Of a stretch of 40,322 nucleotides of DNA, positions 1-8,355 are shown one piece after another. The notes under the pieces were generated by a model. It did no database searches, was not told where the DNA came from, and saw only the letters and a list, made by a program, of their open reading frames with translations. Source of the DNA: Bacteroidales bacterium (GTDB taxonomy: Bacteria; Bacteroidota; Bacteroidia; Bacteroidales; UBA7960); the NCBI GenBank assembly GCA_019429055.1, contig JAHYJP010000016.1:1-40322 (forward strand). Direction: 5' to 3'. Numbering within the stretch: position 1 is the stretch's first letter; every line of letters starts with the position of its first letter. The translations under genes and the position numbers were made by a program.

Positions 1-1105
1 CGTTCTTCAGTTTTTCCAGGTCTTTCACCATCAGTGTTGTACCAACCCGGCATGGAACGCATTTACCGCACGATTCGTGCTTAAAGAAACGCAGACAAGA
101 ATGCAGAACTTCATAAACAGAATCTTCTTCCGCCATTACAATTACCGCACCCGAGCCCAGCGTTGCCCCCTTCTCCTTCAGATTATCGTATGTCATCTTT
201 TCATCGAGCATGGATGCATCCACGAAAGTACCCGCAGCACCACCCAATAGCGCCGCTTTGAAAGGTTTGCCGTCCAGCATACCCCCGCAAAGGTCATCAA
301 TAAGCTGGCGCAGAGTTATGCCAAGCTCCACTTCATAATAGCCGGGTTTGCTGACCTGACCGCTTACAGTAAATATTTTGGTGCCCGGTGAGCGCTCGGT
401 ACCAAATTGGCGGTACCACTCCTTACCGTTTTTAATGATCAATGGTACATTGGCCAGGGTTTCCACATTGTTGACCAGGGTGGGAGCGCCAAATACACCC
501 TTTTCCGCCGGAAAAGGCGGTTTGATACGAGGATTGCCCCGCTTGCCTTCCAGCGATTCGAGCATGGTAAGTTCTTCGCCGCAAAGGTAAGAACCGGCAC
601 CCAGTCGGATCTCCACATCACAGTCAAAGCCTGAGTCCAGAATATTTTTTCCGAGGAATCCCTTTTCATAAGCATCTTCAATGGCTTTGCGGGTCCGGGT
701 GATGGAATCGGTGTACTCACCCCGCAGGTAAATAAATACTTTGGTTGCCCTGATTGCATAAGCTGCAATGATGGTTCCTTCGAGATACAGGTGCGGGTCC
801 TGTTCCATAATTACCCGGTCTTTGAATGTGCCGGGTTCTCCTTCATCGGCATTTACTACAACATAACGCTGGGGGCATGCCTGGCACGACTGGCTGGTGA
901 ACTTTTGTTTCATCCCGGTGGAAAACCCTGCTCCGCCGCGACCTCTGAGTCCGGCATCGAGCAATTCATCTATGATAGAGAAAGGTTCCATGGTCAAGGC
1001 TTTTTTCAAGCCTTCGTATCCACCAACTGAAACATAATCTTCGATACTTTCAGGATTTATTTTCCCGATATTTTTAAGTGTAACTCTGGTTTCTTTAATC
1101 ATCAT
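1..1105 (-). CDS. nuoF: NADH-binding flavoprotein subunit, NuoF/HydB-like (3' end outside window)
   Basis: This subunit oxidises NADH with FMN and passes electrons to an Fe-S cluster, in complex I or in a soluble bifurcating hydrogenase or formate dehydrogenase. The frame is open from the ATG at 1105 to the left edge (about 368 residues). Visible landmarks are the glycine-rich NADH/FMN loop LRGRGGAGFSTG (53-64), NADEGEPGTFKDR, GAGSYLCGEE followed by LESLEGKRGNPR, and ESCGKCVPCR near residue 345, which holds three of the four cysteines of the N3-type [4Fe-4S] cluster; the fourth lies beyond the edge. The N-terminus starts directly with the flavoprotein domain, so the thioredoxin-like [2Fe-2S] domain often seen in HydB/HndC is absent. 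It lies 108 bp downstream of the NuoE-like gene on the same strand. Whether the partner is NuoG, HydA or a formate dehydrogenase cannot be decided here. Confidence 0.93.
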   Translation of the reverse strand, partial: MMIKETRVTLKNIGKINPESIEDYVSVGGYEGLKKALTMEPFSIIDELLDAGLRGRGGAGFSTGMKQKFTSQSCQACPQRYVVVNADEGEPGTFKDRVIMEQDPHLYLEGTIIAAYAIRATKVFIYLRGEYTDSITRTRKAIEDAYEKGFLGKNILDSGFDCDVEIRLGAGSYLCGEELTMLESLEGKRGNPRIKPPFPAEKGVFGAPTLVNNVETLANVPLIIKNGKEWYRQFGTERSPGTKIFTVSGQVSKPGYYEVELGITLRQLIDDLCGGMLDGKPFKAALLGGAAGTFVDASMLDEKMTYDNLKEKGATLGSGAVIVMAEEDSVYEVLHSCLRFFKHESCGKCVPCRVGTTLMVKDLEKLKN

Positions 1106-1120
1106 TCTATTTTTTTCTGC

Positions 1121-1210
1121 TCTTTGCGTTCCTTGCGTATTTCCTTGCGTTCTTTGCGGTAAAAAATTGAAAACCGCAAGGGGCGCTAAGGAGGCGCAAT
1201 GTTCGCAAGG
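1121..1210. repeat. TTGCG/CGCAA direct and inverted repeat cluster
   Basis: Four direct copies of a TTGCG-containing unit occur on the plus strand between 1121 and 1158 (TCTTTGCGTT, CCTTGCGTAT, CCTTGCGTTC, TTTGCGGT). They are followed by complementary CGCAA-type copies to 1210. TTGCGGT (1154-1160) pairs with ACCGCAA (1173-1179) around a short A/T-rich loop. CCTTGCG (1143-1149, also 1131-1137) pairs with CGCAAGG (1204-1210). The block fills most of the gap between the NuoE-like and NuoF-like genes, so it would be transcribed as a structured RNA. It resembles dispersed intergenic TTTGCG-type repeats that I recall from Bacteroidota genomes; I saw no second copy in this window. Confidence 0.6.
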
Positions 1211-1213
1211 GTT

Positions 1214-1663
1214 TTATTTGTGCTGTGCAATAATTTCTTCAATGCTTGCTTGTGTTAGGTTGTTGTAAACCTTCTCGTTGATCATCATGGATGGGGCTTC
1301 CTGGCATTGGCCAAGGCATTCGGCCACTTCTAGGGTGAACAGTTTGTCGGTAGTTGTTTCACTGGTCTTAATGCCCAATATGTTTTCAAGATGGCTGATG
1401 ATTCCATCGACCTTTTTGATATGACAAACCGGTGATACGCATATCCGAATGATGTATTTCCCGCGCGGCTTTAAGCTCAGCATACTGTAATAATCCACCA
1501 CACCATAAACCGAACTTTTGGTCATATTCAGGTAGCGGGCCACCTGGTCCATGGCTTCGGTGGTGATATAATTCTCAGGGTTATTGTTCTGCAGGTCGTG
1601 CAGGATGTTGAGAAGACTGTCCTGCGTGGGTTTATGCCTGCTGATGATTTCCTGTGGGCTCAT
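1214..1663 (-). CDS. nuoE: NADH dehydrogenase/hydrogenase [2Fe-2S] subunit, NuoE/HydC-like
   Basis: A 149-residue thioredoxin-like ferredoxin subunit that partners NuoF in taking electrons from NADH. The length is normal for the family. The four ligands of the [2Fe-2S] cluster are present with standard spacing: C75 and C80 (CVSPVC), C116 and C120 (CLGQC). An N-terminal helical bundle with the family's SSVYGVVDYYSML-like segment lies near residues 50-62. It sits just upstream of the NuoF-like gene on the same strand, separated by the TTGCG repeat cluster, so the two are probably co-transcribed. Many Bacteroidota complex I operons lack NuoE/F/G, which makes a soluble NADH-linked hydrogenase or formate dehydrogenase a real alternative to complex I. 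Confidence 0.93.
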   Translation of the reverse strand: MSPQEIISRHKPTQDSLLNILHDLQNNNPENYITTEAMDQVARYLNMTKSSVYGVVDYYSMLSLKPRGKYIIRICVSPVCHIKKVDGIISHLENILGIKTSETTTDKLFTLEVAECLGQCQEAPSMMINEKVYNNLTQASIEEIIAQHK

Positions 1664-1760
1664 GTGTTTTAGGGTTTTTTCAGGCTGTTAAAGTACAAAT
1701 TTTTTCCCGAAATAAGTCCGTAATCAGGTGCTAAAATACTGAATGCAAGCTAGTTTTAAT

Positions 1761-4700
1761 TTAGACCAATTCTATTTTATCATGATCAAGGTATACGATA
1801 TACTTTTTTATATCGCTGTAGCCCATCTTTTTAATGATGGATGCATAGTTATTGATCTGGCGGGTATGATGCGGGTAAGGATCACCGGTTTTATAGTCGA
1901 TAATGACAGCCATTGTATCCTGAAGTACTACCCTGTCGGCACGGAAATATCTTCCCTTTTCGTCGTACATGCCACATTCGTTGCGGACATCCAGGCCATC
2001 AGCATACCATGGACTGATAACAGGATTGTTAAGTATGGAAAGAATTTGTGATTGCAGCCTTTCTTTCTCAGTTTCATCTACCTGCCCGGTTTGTTGCAAC
2101 TGTTTCAGAACTTTTTCAGCATCTTTCGGGGTATGAATTTTTTCCATGATATCGTGCATCCAGGAGCCCCTTTCGGAACTTTCTTCTGACTGCAATACCG
2201 GTTTCTTCTCCAGCTGAAGAGACCTGATGTTTACTTTGCTGGTCCAGGGCGAAGAAATGTATTCCCTGAAAACATCTGCGGAAGTTTCCCGGTTAATATC
2301 ATAATCTTCAGAAGGCAACAGACTATGATTCTCACCAAAAGCATATATGTTCTCTCCTTCCGAAAACATGTTTCTGTGTGCAAGAAAATTTACCAGCAAA
2401 GAAGGTACATTATCCGATTTGGAAGTTTTTCCCGGCAACTTCGTAAAAACAAACAGTTTATCCACTGCCCGGGTAAATGCAACGTACATGACATTTAGGA
2501 TGTCAAGGAGAGTTTTTCCCTGTTCTTCATCATAAATATATTCAAGTGACGTTTCCTGTAATGCTTTCGATATCCTGATCCATGATATTTCGAGGGGTTC
2601 AGCACCAGGCAAATCTTCCAGTTCAATCCATTGCCCGTTTTTGGAGAGTTTTCCAAAACTTACATCGGCAAAAGGATAGATCACCACCGGAAACTGCAAT
2701 CCTTTGGATTTGTGAATGGTCATAACCTGCACTGCATCTACGCCTTCGGGCACCACCACCGAAAATTTCTCAGCATTTTTCTCCCACCATTCCAGAAATC
2801 CCGATGCTGAGGAAATGAATTTATTGCTGTAGTCATAGATCACATCCATAAAGAAAGCAACAAAGGGATCGATGGTTTTTTCTGCCAGAAATTTCTGCAG
2901 GACGGTTTCGGCCAGTTCATAAAGTCCCAGATGCCGGCAATGGCTGAAGGAGAAATCGATACCCTGGTTCCGGAGGTAGTTTTCCAGCAATTGAGAATTG
3001 TGTTCTCCACTCTCCTTATTTTGCCAGATTTGCTGGATATTTCCCAGTGCTTCGGGCAGGGAATGACTGATCTTTCTGCTTTTGACCAGGAACTGCAAGA
3101 ACTCAACATAACAGGTATGATCAGCCGGATTATTAATCAATTTCATTACACTAATCATGAAATTTACCTTAGGCGACTGGCTTAAAAGCAAAGATTCGGA
3201 TGAAATAACATTCAACCCGTTTTCCAGTAAAAACCTTGCAATAGCACTCGCCTGGGCGTTGGCACGACAGAGAATGGTAATATCATTGAGCGGGTGCCCT
3301 TTGAACTGCAGATCCTGTATGGTTTCGAGAATGCGCATACGGGTAAGCTCCTGGTATGACAATTCATCGTCTTCACTTTCAGGGTTTACAAACTCCATAT
3401 GTATAAATCCGCCGGGTTTGTCTTCTCTGTATTTCTGTTCCTGTCCTACATAAATTTTATCCAGTCCGGGAGGCAGAAGGCTTTTGGCAAATTCAAAAAA
3501 ACTGTTGTTAAACTGAATGATTTCCTGCCGTGAGCGGTAGTTGGTGTCAAGTGCCTGTTCCTGGTAATTGCGTTCGAGAGTTGCCTGCCAGTGGTCGCGG
3601 GCTTGGGCCTGGATGCTTTTGGGAATTTCCGGCAGGTATGCAAACTGCTCCACATCGCCGTTTCGCCAGCGATAGATAGCTTGTTTGCCATCGCCCACCA
3701 CCAGGTTCATGTTGCCCGATGCGAGGGAATTGTCAACCAAAGGCAAAAGATTTTGCCACTGCAAACCTGATGTATCCTGGAACTCATCAATCATATAGTG
3801 TTGAAACCGCTCCCCGATACGCTCATAAATAAAAGGAGCCGTTTCCACAGCCACAATTTCCGAAATTCTTTTGTTGAAATCTGAAATGGGCAATACGGAA
3901 TTTTCAGATTTTATTTCATCAATCACTTTTTCCAGCTCACTCAAAACAGCCATGGGAAAAAGATTTTGCTTTACGAGTTTCTGCAATTTGTAAATATCAA
4001 GACCTTTCTCTGCAACATCCTGTATCCGGTAAAAAAGATCTTTCAAATCAGGCTTGATGCTATCAATGGCTGCCACCGCTGCTGCATCAGCTTTTCCGGC
4101 TGTCCATTTATCATCTTCTATCGTGGTTATCACATAGCTGTTGGGCTGGATTCTGTTTTCAACCTGACCTTCGGCAAGCACATGGAACCAGGTCCCAATG
4201 CCGGTTTTGCCACGGTAAAACATATCCAGTTCAATCCCTGAAGTTTGTATCAGTTTCAATCCATTTTTTGCAATTTCCGAAACCGATTTTTCAAATACAC
4301 TGATGCGTTTTTCCAGTTCCCTGTGAATGCGTCCGAACTCATCCAGACCAATCGACTTAAGTCTTTCCACATAAACAGACCCCTTCTCATCCATCAGGTT
4401 GTTTGCCATATTAATAATATCGTATTCGATGTAATGGCTTTTCTCCTGATCGGTGCGATGTTCGATAAACTGCACCAGCAAGCGCGTTAGTGCAGGGTCG
4501 CTGCCGGCCCGGCTGACAAGGATATCCACTGCCTGCCGGAGCAGTTGTGCCTGGTCGAGTTCCACATCGAAATTCAGGGGCAACCGCAGGTCGAAGGCAA
4601 AGCTCCGGATAACGCGATGCACAAAACTATCGATGGTACTGATGCTGAAATCTCCGTAATTGTGAAGTATGAGTGTGAGAGCCTGTTGTGCTCTTCTGAT

Positions 4701-4988
4701 GATTTCGAAAGGCTGCAATTCAGTTTCACTCCTGATTATGTCGAGCAGTCCTCTCCCCTTCCCTTTCCACTGGCTTTCGTCTTTTCCGGCCAAAGCCGAA
4801 AGATCGCCCAACGCTTCAATGACGCGCTCCTTCATTTCTGCTGCTGCGGCATTGGTAAAAGTGATGGCCAGTATGTTGCGGATCTTTTGGGGTTCCTTTA
4901 AAATAATTTTCAGGTACTCTTTTACCAGGGTATAGGTTTTACCACTACCGGCAGAAGATTTGTATACGAGAAAGGGGCGGATTTCCAT
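1761..4988 (-). CDS. AddA/RecB-like UvrD-family helicase with C-terminal PD-(D/E)XK nuclease
   Basis: A superfamily 1A DNA helicase of 1075 residues, expected to process double-strand breaks for recombination. Helicase motifs in order: Walker A SSAGSGKTYTL (about 12-22), DEFQDTS (about 400, motif II), GDGKQAIYRWRNGD, MTIHKSKGLQFPV (about 760, motif V) and YVAFTRA (about 837, motif VI). The C-terminal 80 residues carry FRADRVV and VIIDYKTG followed by QINNYA, the usual nuclease motif set of AddA/RecB. The reading frame can be opened at a TTG at 4991, but the ATG at 4988 is the natural start. AddB, which normally partners AddA, is not next to it. A 15-bp palindrome lies 5 nt upstream of the ATG. 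The NuoE-like gene follows after 97 bp on the same strand, but a functional link is unlikely. Confidence 0.9.
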   Translation of the reverse strand: MEIRPFLVYKSSAGSGKTYTLVKEYLKIILKEPQKIRNILAITFTNAAAAEMKERVIEALGDLSALAGKDESQWKGKGRGLLDIIRSETELQPFEIIRRAQQALTLILHNYGDFSISTIDSFVHRVIRSFAFDLRLPLNFDVELDQAQLLRQAVDILVSRAGSDPALTRLLVQFIEHRTDQEKSHYIEYDIINMANNLMDEKGSVYVERLKSIGLDEFGRIHRELEKRISVFEKSVSEIAKNGLKLIQTSGIELDMFYRGKTGIGTWFHVLAEGQVENRIQPNSYVITTIEDDKWTAGKADAAAVAAIDSIKPDLKDLFYRIQDVAEKGLDIYKLQKLVKQNLFPMAVLSELEKVIDEIKSENSVLPISDFNKRISEIVAVETAPFIYERIGERFQHYMIDEFQDTSGLQWQNLLPLVDNSLASGNMNLVVGDGKQAIYRWRNGDVEQFAYLPEIPKSIQAQARDHWQATLERNYQEQALDTNYRSRQEIIQFNNSFFEFAKSLLPPGLDKIYVGQEQKYREDKPGGFIHMEFVNPESEDDELSYQELTRMRILETIQDLQFKGHPLNDITILCRANAQASAIARFLLENGLNVISSESLLLSQSPKVNFMISVMKLINNPADHTCYVEFLQFLVKSRKISHSLPEALGNIQQIWQNKESGEHNSQLLENYLRNQGIDFSFSHCRHLGLYELAETVLQKFLAEKTIDPFVAFFMDVIYDYSNKFISSASGFLEWWEKNAEKFSVVVPEGVDAVQVMTIHKSKGLQFPVVIYPFADVSFGKLSKNGQWIELEDLPGAEPLEISWIRISKALQETSLEYIYDEEQGKTLLDILNVMYVAFTRAVDKLFVFTKLPGKTSKSDNVPSLLVNFLAHRNMFSEGENIYAFGENHSLLPSEDYDINRETSADVFREYISSPWTSKVNIRSLQLEKKPVLQSEESSERGSWMHDIMEKIHTPKDAEKVLKQLQQTGQVDETEKERLQSQILSILNNPVISPWYADGLDVRNECGMYDEKGRYFRADRVVLQDTMAVIIDYKTGDPYPHHTRQINNYASIIKKMGYSDIKKYIVYLDHDKIELV

Positions 4989-4992
4989 CAAT

Positions 4993-5007
4993 GCTTCAAT
5001 TTGAAGC
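4993..5007. promoter_or_regulatory. Odd palindrome just upstream of the helicase start codon
   Basis: GCTTCAA (4993-4999) and TTGAAGC (5001-5007) form a perfect dyad around one central base. It lies 4-18 nt before the helicase ATG, in the 79-bp gap behind the hydrolase gene. It could be an operator, or a small hairpin that hides the ribosome site. The dyad is seen directly; its role is inference. Confidence 0.35.
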
Positions 5008-5070
5008 GAAGCTATAAAAATTTGCTGAATGAGGAAGAGTTTTCAGATTTGAAAAAAGGCATTTAAATGA

Positions 5071-6432
5071 TTACTTCACCATTACTTTCCTGACGATCTC
5101 CTTTCCTTCACCAAAAAATTGCAGAATGTAGTATCCTGGTTGCAAGGCAGAAACATTTAGGTTGAAGTCCTGCCCGGTTTTGATTTTCAGGTTCAGTTGA
5201 ATCGCGCCATTTAACGAAAGCAGTTGAACTTCTGAAAAAACATGATGGGATGGCATTTTAATGAAAATTATTTCGCTTGCCGGGTTTGGATAAACCCGGA
5301 TATCTGAATCTGTTAAACCGGAAACTGAAGTCGGCATTTCAACCTGTAATGCATCTGACATCCATTTACATGCATTAAAATAGTTAGTTTCTACCTGGTA
5401 ATTACCGGAAATTTCCGGAATCAGGAAAGCTTCTTCTGCTCCGGTAATGGGCTCACCATCCATAAACCATTGATAGCTGTAAGCTTTCGTGCTGTAAAGG
5501 GTATCACCCTGCAAAATGATTTCCGGTTTCCCAATGATAGTATTTTGCATAAATGTAATCCGGGATGAATTTTGAAGCGAGTCCTGAAGCTCATCCCAAC
5601 TTTCACAATTATCTTTCAGAAAAAAGTCTAACCAGGGAGTGGTAATATCGGCTGTGGTTTGCTGCTGCTCTTCGCGGGTTAAAGTGATATTACCCGATGT
5701 TCCTGACTCACCCAGATTGCAATAAAAATTAAAATTGGCAAAATAGCAATGTCCGCCGCCTGTAATACTTACAAGACTTCGCGATTCTGTGGCAAGGGCT
5801 TCGTAAATCGGGATCTGATGTGTTGATTCTGGAGTTACATCATCAGCGCTTCCTGAAATAATAAGTGCAGGTTGAGTAATAATTTGTGCGGCTGAAATGG
5901 CAGATGGATTGGTTTCGGCAGGGGCCAGACCCAGGTACACATCAATATGGTTGCTGTAGGATGTGGCAAGTATTGCAGCTCCGCCACCCATGGAATGCCC
6001 CATGGCGGCTGTGCGACTATTTAAGGTGTGGTACAACGGAGAATCTGAATCATCATTCAGTACCTGAATGGCAGATGCCAGAAATGCGATATCCAGTGCA
6101 AAATCCTGATGGTTTGGGCTAAAACCACCTTCTGTGCGTGGAAAAGCCATGACATAGCCGTGAGAAACGAAATGCGTCCACAGGTTTTCATAAGCACTCC
6201 AGGTCATCAAAAAACCATGGCCGAAAATAAGTAAGGGGAAACTTCCAGGAGCAGGCTCACCCGATTCGGTAACCGGATAATAGATCTCCGTTAAAATGGG
6301 ACGGTTATTCCTGTCGGGGTCGATAAAAGTTATCTGTAAATTACCCACCAAAAATTCCTCAGCTTGTGCCTTTCCGACAAAAATTGCAGAGCAATTCAGT
6401 AACAGAATGAATAACAGTAGTGACGGTTTCAT
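5071..6432 (-). CDS. Secreted alpha/beta hydrolase (PAF-acetylhydrolase/lipase-like) with T9SS sorting domain
   Basis: A 453-residue exported esterase or lipase. Residues 1-24 are a signal peptide ending AQA. The hydrolase fold spans about 30-275, with an oxyanion-type HGF near 72-74, the nucleophile elbow GHSMGG (Ser147), an acidic residue at Asp197/198 (SGSADDVTP) and His228 (GGGHCY), which together make a full catalytic triad. An Ig-like segment follows (about 305-365, YQWFMDGEPITGAE). The last 75 residues are a type A T9SS sorting domain: VYPNPASE at 380, LQPGYYILQF, ending in a KVMVK-type tail. The protein should cross the outer membrane by type IX secretion and be released or anchored at the surface. 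Substrate specificity cannot be read from the sequence. It lies upstream of the helicase on the same strand. Confidence 0.85.
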   Translation of the reverse strand: MKPSLLLFILLLNCSAIFVGKAQAEEFLVGNLQITFIDPDRNNRPILTEIYYPVTESGEPAPGSFPLLIFGHGFLMTWSAYENLWTHFVSHGYVMAFPRTEGGFSPNHQDFALDIAFLASAIQVLNDDSDSPLYHTLNSRTAAMGHSMGGGAAILATSYSNHIDVYLGLAPAETNPSAISAAQIITQPALIISGSADDVTPESTHQIPIYEALATESRSLVSITGGGHCYFANFNFYCNLGESGTSGNITLTREEQQQTTADITTPWLDFFLKDNCESWDELQDSLQNSSRITFMQNTIIGKPEIILQGDTLYSTKAYSYQWFMDGEPITGAEEAFLIPEISGNYQVETNYFNACKWMSDALQVEMPTSVSGLTDSDIRVYPNPASEIIFIKMPSHHVFSEVQLLSLNGAIQLNLKIKTGQDFNLNVSALQPGYYILQFFGEGKEIVRKVMVK

Positions 6433-6612
6433 TTTTTAATTATCATTAAAAAAGAAACGAATTCAACCAAGGGTTGTTCATGGAAGCATTAAAAGTAAAT
6501 ATACTGTTTTTTAAAAATCCCATTCCCCTGCTTTTGCTTTTTTTATTGATCATGCTTTCATAATTTTACACCCGGTATAACGTTACTGTGTAAAACCTTA
6601 ATTTTCATAAAA

Positions 6613-8355
6613 ATGCAAAAGAATCCCGGATTTTTTTCCTTTATTATTTTTCTGAGCATGATGCTCTTTGTGTTGGGTAGTAATTCTTTTACTTACGCAC
6701 AAACACCATCGGTTCGCCTTCAGGATGGTGAATTGATGGGCGAAGGCCCTTACATTGAAGGGGAGAAAAACGGCTTATGGCAATACTATGATCAGGATCA
6801 GGTTTTGCGCGAACGTGGAAATTACGATATGGGAAAACGTATCGGCAAGTGGGAATTTTTTAATGCTGAAGAAATAAAGATCACTGAAATTGATTATGAT
6901 GAAGGATGGTACACCGGCTATTACGCCGATGAAGCCATAAAAGAAACCGGTTCATGGGATAACGAAGGTAAAACAGGTAACTGGATGTACTATTACGAAA
7001 ATGGTCAAAAGCAGGCTGAAGGCGAATATGATAGTGATTCCCGAATCGGTTTCTGGCAGTTTTATACTTTAACAGGGCAACCGGAAGAAACCTACAATTA
7101 CGACACTTTTGCATATGAAGTTTTTTATCCCAACGGAAGGATCCGCGAAAGCGGTAAACGAATCGATGACCGGAAAGAAGGCCAGTATTGCTACTATTAC
7201 CAATCGGGTCAAATCTGGTCGGAAGGCTTATATGAAAAAGATGAGAAAAAAGGCCTCTGGTTATTCTGGTACGAAGATGGCCGGCAATGGGCACAACTGG
7301 AATATGGGGATGGATATAGCAAAACCTGGTATCCTAATGGCAAACCGGAAATGCAGGGTCCTGTAAAAAACGGAAAAAATCATGGAGAATGGGAATTTTA
7401 TTATGAAGATGGATCGCCCAAAGAAGTAACTCACTTTGAACAGGACCGACGAAATGGCCCGTCAAGACGCTACCACCCCAATGGAGAGAAAGAATTTGAA
7501 GGCATATATAAAGACAATAAACTGCATGGTTTTGCCAGCTGGTGGTTCGATAACGGAAACCTTGACATGGAAGGCAACTCCATTAACGACCTGCAGGACA
7601 GTACCTGGGTGTATTACTTCCCCAACGGCAATAAGGCAAGCACAGGCGATTTTGTGAAAGGATTGCAGGAAGGCACATGGACCTACTTTTATACCACGGG
7701 CGAAAAACTTCGCCAGGGCAATTTTGAAAACGGTAAACGTAACGGACTCTGGACCGTATGGTTTGAATCGGGCAGAAAAAGTCATGAAGGCCCCTTTGTA
7801 AATGATGTAGAGCATGGCATTTGGACAAGCTGGTATGAAAGCGGCCAGATGAAAGATCAGGGCCCTTTTAACCAGGCCCGCATGGATGGATTATGGACCG
7901 GCTGGCACGAAAACGGCAGAAAACGATACGAGATTAATTACATCTATGACCCTGCCCAGGAAGGCGAAGTCAGGCATGGAAAATCAACACACTGGCTGGA
8001 GAACGGAAATCTTCAACGGGTAGCCCATTACCAGAATGGTTTGTTACATGGTTTCTTTACACAATATTATACCAATGGTAACATAATGGAAGAAGGCCCT
8101 TATGAAGCAAATATGAAACAGGGTCACTGGGTTTTTTACGATCAGTTCGGCCGCAAAATCAGTGAACAGGGATTTAAGGAAAATCGAATGCATGGGAAAT
8201 TTATTTCATATTATGAAAATAGTCGCAAACGCGAAGAAGGGCAATATGTCGATGGTGTAAAACAAGGTCGCTGGACCATCTGGGATACTGAAGGAAACCG
8301 AATCCGACGCGTAACATTTCAGGATGGCAGAGTTATCGATATGCGTATGAATTAA
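6613..8355 (+). CDS. Exported protein of 22 MORN-variant (YwqK-type) repeats
   Basis: A 580-residue protein made of a signal peptide (about 1-30, ending TYA) followed by about 22 tandem repeats of roughly 23 residues. The pattern is G-x-W-x-x-Y/W-x-x-x-G-x-x-x-x-E-G-x-Y, with units such as GLWQYY, GNWMYY, GEWEFY, GTWTYF and GHWVFY. Repeats of this type are labelled MORN variant or YwqK-family antitoxin in databases, but no toxin lies next to it and the antitoxin name should not be taken literally. The repeat array should form an extended beta-sheet, plausibly a binding or scaffold surface in the periplasm or outer membrane. It is divergent from the hydrolase gene (180-bp gap) and overlaps the MscS-like gene tail to tail by 4 bp. 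Specific function is unknown. Confidence 0.8.
   Translation: MQKNPGFFSFIIFLSMMLFVLGSNSFTYAQTPSVRLQDGELMGEGPYIEGEKNGLWQYYDQDQVLRERGNYDMGKRIGKWEFFNAEEIKITEIDYDEGWYTGYYADEAIKETGSWDNEGKTGNWMYYYENGQKQAEGEYDSDSRIGFWQFYTLTGQPEETYNYDTFAYEVFYPNGRIRESGKRIDDRKEGQYCYYYQSGQIWSEGLYEKDEKKGLWLFWYEDGRQWAQLEYGDGYSKTWYPNGKPEMQGPVKNGKNHGEWEFYYEDGSPKEVTHFEQDRRNGPSRRYHPNGEKEFEGIYKDNKLHGFASWWFDNGNLDMEGNSINDLQDSTWVYYFPNGNKASTGDFVKGLQEGTWTYFYTTGEKLRQGNFENGKRNGLWTVWFESGRKSHEGPFVNDVEHGIWTSWYESGQMKDQGPFNQARMDGLWTGWHENGRKRYEINYIYDPAQEGEVRHGKSTHWLENGNLQRVAHYQNGLLHGFFTQYYTNGNIMEEGPYEANMKQGHWVFYDQFGRKISEQGFKENRMHGKFISYYENSRKREEGQYVDGVKQGRWTIWDTEGNRIRRVTFQDGRVIDMRMN

Noticed and set aside
439-768. Open frame of 109 codons on the minus strand
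   Set aside because: It lies inside the NuoF-like gene in another frame, and the NuoF frame carries all the family motifs.
6480-6563. 27-codon frame giving a hydrophobic peptide upstream of the MORN-repeat gene
   Set aside because: The hydrophobic run comes from T-rich intergenic DNA, and there is no promoter match or charged end to support it.
6613-8355. YwqK-type antitoxin of a toxin-antitoxin pair
   Set aside because: The protein has a signal peptide and no toxin gene is adjacent; the repeats alone do not make an antitoxin.
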